Assembly (NCBI RefSeq): GCF_964340395.1
Contig: NC_135552.1
Location: 3,929,701 to 3,947,200 of the forward strand
Direction: 5' to 3'
DNA from: Glandiceps talaboti
Lineage: Eukaryota > Hemichordata > Enteropneusta > Spengelidae
DNA length: 17,500 nucleotides
In this document: positions 8,597-17,500 of the stretch, in pieces
How positions within the stretch are numbered: position 1 is the first letter of the stretch
How the letters are laid out: the number at the start of each line of letters is the position of its first letter
The notes under the pieces: generated by a model
Seen by the model: only the letters and a program-made list of their open reading frames with translations
Told to the model about the DNA's origin: nothing
The model's database searches: none
Made by a program: the position numbers and the translations under genes

Positions 8597-8830
8597 ATAG
8601 TGTCAGTCTCCTTCTGACTTAAATTATCATTTCTATGTCATTTAGACTGGATCTATTAAATACAATGATGAATTAAAAACTAAGACACATATACATTTGA
8701 AGGTGCACGATGGGAAACACATGATTAACTAAGGCCTCCCTTGCAAAAAAAAACAAAAATCAATAAACGGTGACTCGGCATGCAATTAATATATCCCGGC
8801 GGCTCCGGTATGAGTATTAGTGCCAATCGA

Positions 8831-8878
8831 GATCGGGATATTATCCGATATTATCAGGATATTAATAATATCCCGATC
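8831..8878. repeat. 13-bp inverted repeat GATCGGGATATTA
   Basis: 8831-8843 pairs perfectly with 8866-8878, and one further pair (8844-8865) extends it. The 20-base interior repeats GATATTATC-like strings, so several registers can fold. Confidence 0.8.
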
Positions 8879-8879
8879 T

Positions 8880-9916
8880 AATATTATCATTATATGATAT
8901 TATTATCAGCCTTCTTAATGTTGGCTAGATGACCAATCTATTCTCATACGCAACCTTTATATTTGATGCTGTAATATATTGAATTCTGAAGACACTCAAG
9001 AGGACACTATCGATTTTCTTTGTCGAATTCATATAATACAGATGTATGTCCTAAAATATATCATGTTTATACATATTCATGTTAATCGTCAATCGCTGAT
9101 ACTTTGAACGTTATGTGTGACACGTCTTCGGAACTGCAGTTACCGATGACTAGCCCTCGTGTAATACATGATGGCATAAATACATAATTATAACATTTTG
9201 ATCAATATTTGATAAGAATAGTACAGGCACTACCATACTATAATTACGAGGCAGCACCCTTAGTGTTCCGATTACTTCCTGGCTTTAAGGACAGTGTTTG
9301 CACATTTCTAGCACTTGAACGTATTGAAATACAATAATCACCGCTACAATACACTCAAAAGGTATGTAATCGATGATGATGACACGTACACAAAGACGAA
9401 GGTGGCGTTCCCATGGTCGTAATTCACACGCTTTTGGTATTTCGTGGTACGGCCTTCCACGTTTGATGCGTTCAAATCCGAGCATAACAAGGGAGGGAAG
9501 GAAAAACATTATTAAAGTCCATGACTCAGATTTTCATTAGTTTAAAGTTATTTTTAATCTTAGATTTATTTAGTTCTCGTGTACAATCGACTGATCAAAG
9601 GATGAAATGCCGCGATTCAATGTCAGCTTTGTGAACTCGTATCACCGTAAACTGGTGTTCTGGATGGTGTTCGGGGCCTATAGTTATTCAAATTCATATT
9701 CATGTCCACGTAACACTTTAACAAGTAGAACACTTCATCGTTTTGAATTTTAATCTGATTTCTCTCATTCACAGTTAAATGACATCACAATATCGATTAT
9801 CGACCTTATTGATTATCGTAAATCTTACGTAGAATTATTATAGGGCATGCGCACATGCCAACCTGTTCTTCCAATGAGTTCCCAATACGTTCCCAATCTT
9901 TGCGTGGTTGCTACAG
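8880..9916. other. Gene-free stretch
   Basis: AT-rich DNA. A 74-codon minus-strand frame (9285-9509) contains KRGRP, a possible AT-hook string, and a hydrophobic run, but no family is recognised and no clear acceptor precedes it. Not called. Confidence 0.5.
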
Positions 9917-10112
9917 AGAACGAACAGAATTAACGGCAGAAGGCCCTAAGGAGAAAATGGGAGGCCACGAAAAAATGGGGGTGGGTGGGGGGTTTGAAGA
10001 TTCTGATGGTAAGAAGGAGGGGAGGGGGTATTTTGCAAATTGCAAATTTTTTGACCAAACTATTTCCTTTCCGCTCCCCCTACCCCACCCCGCCGTAAAT
10101 TCCATTCGTTCC
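9917..10112. repeat. Diverged inverted repeat around G-rich/C-rich blocks
   Basis: 9917-9938 and 10091-10112 are reverse complements at about 17 of 22 positions (shared cores GAACGAA, GAATT, ACGGC). Between them lie plus-strand G-rich runs (about 9975-9994 and 10017-10030) and then a C-rich run (about 10075-10092). It resembles the architecture at 73-564 in miniature. Confidence 0.5.
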
Positions 10113-10244
10113 GTAAATAACGTTATTCAGACACAAGCACGTGTCAATTTTACAATAGTATTAATGCCCTTGAAAGTGTACGTAAGATATCTTATAGGGG
10201 GTCTTAGAAATTCCTATAAACTATGTTTCTTAAAAAACACACAC

Positions 10245-10292
10245 AAATAAATAAACAAACAAACAAACAAACAAACAAACAAACAAACAAAC
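10245..10292. repeat. (AAAC)n microsatellite
   Basis: AAAT then AAAC tetramers, about 12 units. Confidence 0.95.
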
Positions 10293-10900
10293 CCAAAACA
10301 ACGAAACAGATATTAACGACCCGACTATCGGTTCAGTTCACAAATCAAAAACTTGTTTGCCTTAAAATTGCATCCTTCACATAATGTTGATGCTTTAGGT
10401 AGGTGTACGAAGAAAACAAATGTCATTTATTTGTATCTTAATTATTATCAGTATTATTAGGAGAGATAGTTTCACATTTAATCAAGAGATGACACTGTCT
10501 TCATTCACACTTCAAAGCTGTAAGGCAATGAAGGAACAATTATCAAAATGCTTGGTTTTGTTTTGTCCTCAGTGAAGGTATTCACTTTATATTTCAAATT
10601 GGTTAATGGATATTTATGCTCAAGTTCTCAAGGTCAAGGTTACGTTTTATACCAATATTAGAGATGAGTTCTACTCTCCAGGAGAGTGTTTTCATTTTAA
10701 AATAGCATAAGTTGTTACAACGATTGAATAGAACCATGCAGGATGGCATTGAAGTAAATGACATGTTCGTTTTCTTTAGTTAGTGATATAATTTTTCCAT
10801 TAGTGACATGGTACTCCAAGAAACCATTAATGGGTTTGGCGCTGGAAAATATCATATCATTTCACAATTCAATCAAAACGAGTAGGAACTGGAGTGGTCG
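10293..10900. other. Gene-free upstream flank of the receptor gene
   Basis: AT-rich DNA without recognisable exons. It may contain distal regulatory sequence or 5'-UTR exons of the receptor, none identifiable by eye. Confidence 0.4.
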
Positions 10901-10927
10901 CCAATGACAACGTTGTCACGGGATTGG
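10901..10927. promoter_or_regulatory. Palindrome between inverted CCAAT boxes
   Basis: CCAAT at 10901-10905, the perfect 14-bp palindrome TGACAACGTTGTCA at 10905-10918, and ATTGG (CCAAT on the minus strand) at 10923-10927. The palindrome is two inverted TGACA half-sites, the core bound by TALE homeodomain proteins such as Meis and Tgif, with a 4-bp spacing. It lies about 135-150 bp upstream of the receptor ATG, where a promoter-proximal element is plausible. Function is inferred. Confidence 0.35.
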
Positions 10928-11053
10928 TTTGCTTTCCTTCGAGCATGTATTATTTGAAATCAATACATTTGAAAATTATTAATCTGGCTTGGTTTGGAGC
11001 ATTTTCAAACTGCATTCACTTCGGCATCGTGGTCGCTTTTCAGCCGGGGTAAG

Positions 11054-11381
11054 ATGGAGGGCCACCGTCAGTTGTTTTTCGGTAGTGAGATTACCTCATT
11101 TGAAATAGTGATAGTTTCTCTATACTTTGTTTTGACTTTCTCAATTATCCCGGTTAATTCTTTCGTTATTGGTGTGATCGTTTCGGAGAAGTCTCTTCAC
11201 GTCCCTACGAACTGGTTCGTGTGTAGTCTCACCGTGGCTGATCTGCTCGTAGGTACAGTGGTAATACCGATTTCAATCGTGCAAATCTTGGACCCTACTG
11301 TCTTTTCCAGTCTTGGTGTATGCTTGTTCACGATTTGTATATCCAGTGCCGCCGCAACTGCGTCTATCGTCAACCTTATTG
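11054..11381 (+). CDS. Class A GPCR, adenosine-receptor-like, exon 1 (TM1 to mid TM3)
   Basis: Codes residues 1-109 and the first base of codon 110. ATG at 11054 has A at -3 and G at +4, is the first in-frame ATG after a TGA at 10970-10972, and gives a 14-residue extracellular tail. TM1 spans about 17-41 with N35 (1.50). TM2 spans about 54-78 with LTVAD and D63 (2.50). C90 (3.25) opens TM3, and S104 (3.39) completes the sodium-site set with D63. Position 3.32 is S98, not Asp, arguing against an amine receptor. The donor is TTG-GTAAGT with GT at 11382. A possible acceptor (TTTTCAG, ending 11043) lies 10 bp before the ATG, so an upstream 5'-UTR exon is possible. Confidence 0.88.
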
Positions 11382-12039
11382 GTAAGTAGGAAGGCTAGAA
11401 AAATGTTGAAAAAAACTGATGTTTCTGAGTTAACATTTCAAAGAGCTGAAGTCACCACACTTCTATTTTAAATTATGTGGTATAGATACATGTATTATGA
11501 ATTCGAAATATCAATATTTAAATTCTTCAAATAGATTTTAATATATTCCTAATCGGAGCGTTCTGATCATTGATAAGTACGAAGATTCGTTACTTATTTT
11601 AGTAGTCTATATATTTCCTCGTTAACGTTAGATCCCTATCCAAAGTTGTACAGATTTTCAAATGCATGAAACCAATGTGGCCTGATCGTCAAACCCGGTA
11701 GAGTGTGTTTGACTAAAGTCAAAAGTCTTCGCCTCAGGCTATATACAAATGTAGTTAAATGCTGTCATGATTACACGACCACGACCAAGGACTATGAAAT
11801 CACATTCTATTTGGTTAATGCTATAACCAGGTGCATTTGTAAGTGGTTAATGCTATTACACGATTTTATTTTAATAATCACCATGTCTGAAAATAGGCGA
11901 ATAAAAAATATCCATTAGAAAGCTTTAGCGACTGTATATTAGCAACTCGCTGCTTTATCCATTCTATATTACATGTACAACTTAAAAATTAGTCCGTGAA
12001 GTTTTTACCATTTAGTTGTATTACTTTGTTTAATAAGGT

Positions 12040-12793
12040 ACGATATTCGCCTGTCAATTCACGTACGAGTACATATGCATGCATGGTATCTCGAAAGACC
12101 AGCTTGCTCGCATTCAATCCATCCAAAATGCAGCCGCTCGCCTTGTCAGTCGCACTCGCAAATTTGATCACATTACCCCCATCCTAGTTGATTCACATTG
12201 GCTGCCAATTGATGCACGGATCAAATTCAAAGTCTTGTTACTTACGTATAAAATTGTACACGGAATCGCACCATTGTATCTGAAAGATATTGAGTTGTAT
12301 GTCCCAGCTAGAGATCTTCGATCATTGAATACATTACGCTTAGTACCACCAAGAGGCAAATTCAATAGAATCTATGGCCAAAGAGGTTTTCTGTCTGCGC
12401 TCCTGCTTTGTGGAACCTTTTGCCCCTAGAAATTCGCACCGCCGAAACGGTTGATTGTTTCAAACGCCATTTGAAGACGCATCTTTTTGTGCAATATTTC
12501 TGTTAAACTCACATTTTACAGGTACATTCATGATATTTTCCCAAGGCTTTTAATATTCGACCTCATTCGTAATTGGACATGAGTTTCTGTTTTAATATTT
12601 TGCTCTTCGACTATTTTTGATATGTTCTTACCTCGATCTCTTTTTTATCAGTATTGATTGCATTTTAATTCCCTTTGTTTCATGAACATTAATTATGTGT
12701 TTTTTGTTTTTGTGTTTTACTTTGTTGTGTACAATGCACTGTGACGTATGTGTAGTGCGTTCTTTAAGAATTAAATAATAATAATAATAATAT
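12040..12793 (+). mobile_element. 5'-truncated CR1/L2-type LINE, 3' end only
   Basis: The frame from 12079 carries motifs of the conserved region after the reverse transcriptase domain in CR1/L2-group LINEs, in order: QL-RIQSIQNAAARLV, HITPIL, HWLPI, RIKFKVLLLTYK, HGIAPLYL. A one-base loss near 12386-12391 breaks the frame. Reading then resumes one register over with ALWN, EIRTAE and FKRHLKTHLF, and stops at TAA 12504-12506. About 265 bp of 3' UTR end in TAAGAATTAAATAATAATAA and an AAT-repeat tail, typical of this group. No endonuclease or RT catalytic region is present, so it is a dead insertion in the receptor's sense orientation inside its intron. The 5' boundary is approximate. Confidence 0.88.
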
Positions 12794-12866
12794 ACAATGT
12801 ATCTCGCGTAAAAGTCTTTAAAACAGTCAACGTGTCTCTGCTTGTCTTTCTGTCTGTCTACATGAC

Positions 12867-12979
12867 GTATGTATGTATGTATGTATGTATGTATGTATGT
12901 ATGTATGTATGTATGTATGTATGTATGTACGTACGTACGTGTGTGTGTGTGTATGTATGTATGTATGTATGTATGTATG

Positions 12980-13013
<34 letters not shown>

Positions 13014-13031
13014 TGTATGTGTGTGTATGTA

Positions 13032-13069
<38 letters not shown>
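12867..13069. repeat. (GTAT)n/(GT)n microsatellite in the intron
   Basis: GTAT array with ACGT and GTGT interruptions, changing to pure GT at about 13038-13069. It ends about 130 bp before the receptor's splice acceptor. Frames of Tyr-Val-Cys-Met repeats are artefacts. Confidence 0.95.
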
Positions 13070-13074
<5 letters not shown>

Positions 13075-13201
13075 TGACAGTGTTTAGTAACTAAGATTGT
13101 TTTAGTAGTTTGTTTGGTAATATTTTGACGATTGGCTAAGTGGATGAGGTGATGAATTTATGCCCTTGATATTTATTATTTACTTTGTATATATTTTGCA
13201 G

Positions 13202-14055
13202 GGATTACAGTCGATCGTCTAGTGGCGATTCGTTTTCCATTGAGATACCTTTCAATCATAACGGACAAACGTGCTACACTCATCATATTTTGTCAATGGA
13301 CATTCGCTTTCTTGTTTGGATTTGCTCCTGCGATGGGATGGAACAATATTTCAGACATAACTGAAATTTTAGGGCTTTGTGAACCGACACTGATCACGAC
13401 GGTTGAGTACAGCGCTGTATTAATATTTGCTGTGATACTACCAACAATAACGTTTGTTTCGGTTACTTATTGCATCATTCTTGCCGCTGCTCGTCGACAA
13501 AGACAACGAATAGAGGCGACGAGAATTTCCACTCTTACTCGTGACGATAATCGGGAACGCACCCAAGCGAAAAATCTCAACCTCACCAAGACTCTCTTCG
13601 TTATAGTGATTGTATTTTACATTTTCTGGTTACCATTTGCCATGCTCAGGGAAATCAGTCTGATCATTCTCCACAACGGTAAGATCAAATTGGACGGTAA
13701 CAAATACCTCTATGAATGTTATCTCTCCCTTAGTGTGTTGGCCTACGCTTCGGCTCTTCTCAACCCTTTGATCTATGCCTATGGCAATAGGGACCTTAAA
13801 CGAACCAGCATAAAAACTCTGCGAAAACTGAAATGTTGTAAGCGGCATACGGTTCATACGACATCGGTACAGACGGACGAACCTCCATCGTTCATAGACG
13901 CCGAAAGGACACAGTCCACCGCCCTTTCTTCTATCTCGCCAGACATATTGTTAGACGAAGACTTTCATAGCCACCGACTGGACTCATTTTCGTCTGTGTC
14001 ATCAACACTAGACTACAGGGTGAATTTAGAGACGGTCACGGTACAGGAATTGTAA
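13202..14055 (+). CDS. Class A GPCR, adenosine-receptor-like, exon 2 (TM3 end to C-terminus)
   Basis: Codes residues 110-393, stop TAA at 14053-14055. DRL (D114-R115-L116) replaces DRY. TM4 has W142 (4.50) and leads to APAMGWNN, close to the TPMLGWNN of adenosine A2 receptors. Loop 2 has sequon N158-I-S and C169, the partner for C90. TM5 has P190 and ends in AAARRQ, also adenosine-like. TM6 has W252-L-P254. TM7 has N297-P-L-I-Y followed by AY, as in adenosine receptors. The tail has a C321-C322 palmitoylation candidate and a Ser-rich end. The adenosine-binding residues are not kept: 6.55 is R259 instead of Asn, 7.43 is Y291 instead of His, 6.52 is A256, and the loop 2 Phe-Glu after the Cys is Pro-Thr. 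Likely a G-protein-coupled plasma-membrane receptor of unknown ligand. Confidence 0.92.
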
Positions 14056-14056
14056 T

Positions 14057-14062
14057 AATAAA
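14057..14062 (+). terminator. AATAAA polyadenylation signal just after the receptor stop
   Basis: AATAAA begins two bases after the stop codon. Its use would give an unusually short 3' UTR, and no clear GU-rich element follows. Further AATAAA hexamers at 14318-14323 and 14620-14625 may be the functional ones. Confidence 0.35.
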
Positions 14063-15219
14063 GTAATGAACTTCCAGAATATTTCCTCAACAGAAAGTAT
14101 TATACCACATATTACAATCTATTAAGGATACATTCCCACATTATCCCTACACAAAGAACAGAAGAACAAGTTTATTGATGATTGTAATTATTTCTTCGAA
14201 AATCAGTTTAGGTAGAATATTGCACCTCCAGGACGAATTTCACTGGAAATCAAAAAGTTCTTTTAAATTCTCTCCAAACTTTGCTAAATGTAAGCTTGAC
14301 TATGGTCTTTTTGAAATAATAAACGAAATTTGGGGTCCACAGTTTTGTTTTGAAGCAAACAACAATCGTTTATTTTCCGGTGATATAACACAGAGCCATT
14401 TTATAACTAACTGTCACTCCAGTGAGACCCACTGACCTTCTCTTCACACCTCAGCTAAGCATTGATTTACAGCATGGTTGTTAGCAGTGATGTGACTGGT
14501 AGGATCTGATACAATGGTGGCTGTGGGTGGGATCTTGCCACTCTGGAATATGCGACCGCAGTGGCAGGTGTGGGATGCCAAAATCACAAAATAATGCAAA
14601 GTTACATACAATGAGTCAAAATAAAATATGACCCTCCACTTTTTCCATTTTCCACGGGACCCTTCAAAAACCGATTTGTAAAATATGATCCCTCCAAATT
14701 TTCCCGACCCTCCCCCACCTGTAATTACTGAAGGTTCCCTAAAGATGGAAATATACCCATCTGGACTTTTCCTTTCATGTCCAATGCTAGCAATTATTCC
14801 AAACTTATCATCAGTTCCTACGAGACAGTTTATATACAGTATGTATACTATAGAGTATATATTTAATTTCCTCTTGGCTCGATTACATAATTAAATAATA
14901 TATAAAACATATTTTTCATATTAGAATCAATTTACAATGATTTTGATATTCGTTTTTTGCGCATCTGTATTTATAAGTTAATATATTACTGCTCTCAATA
15001 TCTATGGTACCTCAGTTAGATAGAGTTTTCTCTATGATACTGGATTTAAAATATTCTAATCAATTTTACCAATAATTACAACATGTTCTATATATTCAAA
15101 TTCGGGGTGGAATTGGGGTAGCTTTTATTGTTCAGTATACAGTATATATATTAAATACTATATATCATATCTATTTCTAGCTCGATCTACAAATATATAT
15201 ATTTATATAAATATTTATG
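14063..15219. other. 3' UTR and gene-free downstream DNA
   Basis: The first few hundred bases are probably receptor 3' UTR. An 86-codon plus-strand frame (14175-14435) has no recognisable domain and lies within this presumed UTR. Short C-rich/G-rich runs occur at about 14700-14720. Otherwise AT-rich and featureless. Confidence 0.5.

Positions 15220-15278
<59 letters not shown>
15220..15278. repeat. (GATA)n microsatellite
   Basis: About 15 uninterrupted GATA tetramers. Confidence 0.97.
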
Positions 15279-16649
15279 CGAACGTTGCTTGAGAATTATC
15301 TTGAAAAGTATTTTGCAACCGGGTTATAATTGTAGCTACACTCTTTAATTGAGGTTGCAGCCTAGTCAACAATATTCTGGTGATTACTTCAAAACTGGCA
15401 TTTGTAAACTCCGTATAGCAATAATCGCCCTCCTGTGTTGTCGAAGATAGCATACATCACGCTCCATACCCAACTGACTTTCTATCATTCTCCGAATTCC
15501 ACACATGATACATTTCAGACGACATTTCTTTGCTTCCTCGATACTTTCATGTCTTAAACAGTAGACATACCGAACTTGAAAGCAGTAATAAAATCAAGCA
15601 GGCTTTTAATGCAAAACCAGACAAAGAGGGCAGTGAGCAGCAGAGAGGTGAAACAGTTGAGAGCAACCGTTTGGGAACAGTAGCATTAAATTTTTAACAT
15701 TTTGTTCCCCTTGACATTTTTGTGTAAAGTGTACATTATTATCTGAGACACCAATACCTTCAATGGTAGCAAGATTAGTACAAGCACTATATCGAAGTGT
15801 TTTGTATCACAGTTTGTATTGCATGTGTTACATATTAGGGTGGATACATTGGAGCACAGAATAAAGGGGAAGACATAGAGGAAAACGTTATCAGGAGAGT
15901 AGATCCTACCCCTCCCTCTTTTAAATTACTATTTGTGTCGCTAGACTGAGTTCAATCTTAACACCATGTAGCAAGTGTTTGTCCTACGCACTATTTACTA
16001 GTAATGTCTGGCATTGCAATATTGTTTGTGTATCTGTTTGTACTAAAGCGGAATAAATGTTTGCTATAAAATGTTTGTAAAAATACATCTATTTTCATAA
16101 TATGACTTTATATGTTGTAATATGTTATAATATATTTTAGTAAGTATAATAGTATAAATGTCATCTCATAGGCAACAACAACAAAATATCCAAATATACC
16201 TTGAAAGCTCAGCTTGTGTCCCTTAAATTAGCATACATTATTCTGATGATTTGCATAGAGAAGATTATGCTACTAGGTTTAAGATTTCGTGTTCGAAAAA
16301 TGTAGATATTTACCACTTTCGCAGGGACAATGATATTCCTACTGCCTCTTTTGCAGAGAGTGTGAAAAGAAATTCAGCTTTCATAATATGACTACTATGA
16401 CGACGACGACGGTGATGATGGTGATAATATATACGCATGCGCTACTTTAGCCTCGTCGTCGCCGTCAGTCTGGTTAACGACGATGCAACTTCAAGTTCGT
16501 TGACATCGACGGCTTTTTAATAACGATGAAAACGACGATTGTGATCGTAACGCAGAATTCTGAGTTGAAGACTACGTTCCATAATGGCGTGTGTAACAAG
16601 TTTTGTCATCCTCTCCTGCTATGTAATTTTGAGCTGACGTCGCTGGTAC
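15279..16649. other. Gene-free stretch with a GAC/GTC-rich patch
   Basis: A minus-strand frame of about 60 non-repeat codons (about 15270-15453) looks helix-forming but matches no family I know and lacks clear splice sites. At 16398-16530 GAC and GTC trinucleotide-rich segments of opposite sense could pair. No gene is called. Confidence 0.5.

Positions 16650-16701
<52 letters not shown>
16650..16701. repeat. (GAT)n trinucleotide microsatellite
   Basis: About 17 units of GAT. The poly-His and poly-Ile readings on the minus strand are artefacts. Confidence 0.96.
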
Positions 16702-16703
<2 letters not shown>

Positions 16704-17308
16704 AAGTCGGTAACTGGTACTTTCGTAGAATATTCCCGTAGGAATTATTGTCATTGATGACGACGACTAAACTTGTAAACACAACGTATGTTCTTCGTTG
16801 CCAACTCAAAATGCTTCGTTACAGAATGAGATGATAAAGCTATTGGTTTTCGTTAATAGTCTGTGGATAAGGTGACTTCGTTTATTTGAAAGGGTACATT
16901 AAAAGTACAATGGAACACAAACATCGTAATGAATTTGAATGTAACATTTAACTTTTAAGGTACATAGCTTTATGCAGCTTAAACACTATAATAAGGAAAG
17001 GCAAGTAAGATGATGATATACAGTATTAGATTTCCGAATGTAGTCTAAGATTAAGACTTGAAATCTGAGTTGCCTCTATCTAGTCTTGACGGACGTGATT
17101 TGGAGCTTCTTCTACAGAACGTTTGACATAGTTCTTTCCTTCAGCTGAAAGATAAAGAACAATATACACTTAACAAAACCAAAACTACACATCCAATGTT
17201 CTTGTTTTGCAATGCTATATTAATTGTAAACATAAGTGCAAGATAATTGTTTTTTGCAACTAAAACTGTTATGTGTGACATACGAACACACGAAAGGTAT
17301 ACATTGCA
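16702..17308. other. Gene-free stretch
   Basis: AT-rich unique sequence with no credible frame or repeat. Confidence 0.5.
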
Positions 17309-17326
17309 TTGCATTACATTACATTA
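17309..17326. repeat. Short ATTGC/ATTAC pentamer run
   Basis: Four pentamers alternating between GCATT and ACATT forms. Confidence 0.7.
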
Positions 17327-17359
17327 ATATATGTTCAACATTATCTCTATAGCTTTTCG

Positions 17360-17500
<141 letters not shown>

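Larger units (their letters stand above)
11382..13201 (+). other. Intron 1 of the receptor gene (phase 1, 1820 bp)
   Basis: Starts GTAAGT after 11381 and ends TATATTTTGCAG at 13201. Joining the exons restores a Gly codon split after its first base and keeps the frame. The position corresponds to 3.45, four residues before Asp 3.49. The interior carries unique AT-rich DNA (11390-12040), a LINE fragment and a microsatellite. Vertebrate adenosine receptor genes also carry one coding intron near the TM3-loop 2 region, but I cannot confirm that the site is the same. Confidence 0.9.

Noticed and set aside
9285-9509. Minus-strand frame with KRGRP and a hydrophobic run
   Set aside because: The AT-hook-like string alone is weak evidence, no acceptor AG follows the pyrimidine tract, and no family is recognised.
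14175-14435. 86-codon frame downstream of the receptor
   Set aside because: It lies in the probable 3' UTR, has no recognisable domain, and its length is compatible with chance.
15187-15453. Minus-strand frame with a helix-like peptide
   Set aside because: Part of it is the GATA microsatellite. The rest matches no known family and has no splice support.

Overview
This looks like nuclear DNA from an invertebrate animal, probably marine. The evidence is a spliced rhodopsin-family receptor gene, a second coding exon with clean splice signals, a 5'-truncated CR1/L2-type LINE, hammerhead-ribozyme repeats of the kind carried by Penelope-like elements, and very dense di-, tri- and tetranucleotide microsatellites in AT-rich DNA. 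I see no bacterial operon, ribosome binding site or CRISPR array. The phylum cannot be fixed from this window.

Layout. Positions 1-3990 are non-coding: an old inverted repeat enclosing two G-quadruplex-prone tracts (73-564), a long (ACAT)n array (1884-2093), a (CT)n/(TA)n block (2407-2639), a 30-bp minisatellite (3286-3520) and a drifting tetranucleotide array (3637-3976). Positions 3996-4374 (minus strand) are an exon for the N-terminus of a type II membrane protein that resembles polypeptide GalNAc-transferases. The rest of that gene must lie beyond the left edge. Positions 4800-7600 hold microsatellites, small tandem duplications and a cluster of hairpins set between (TA)n tracts. The best hairpin (6490-6666) has a recognisable hammerhead ribozyme in each arm. 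Two further diverged repeat copies with a hammerhead-like GAAAC-GTC core lie at 2094-2177 and 5958-6034. Positions 7600-10900 have no gene I can support.

Positions 11054-14055 (plus strand) hold a two-exon gene for a 393-residue seven-helix receptor related to adenosine receptors. Its 1.8-kb intron contains the LINE fragment and a (GTAT)n/(GT)n array. The receptor keeps the structural class A residues but lacks the residues that bind adenosine in vertebrate receptors, so its ligand is open. From 14063 to the end the DNA is non-coding, with (GATA)n, (GAT)n and (AATC)n arrays, the last running to the window edge.

The two protein genes are divergent (minus on the left, plus on the right), about 6.7 kb apart, and show no functional link. 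The ribozyme repeats and the LINE are remnants of mobile elements.
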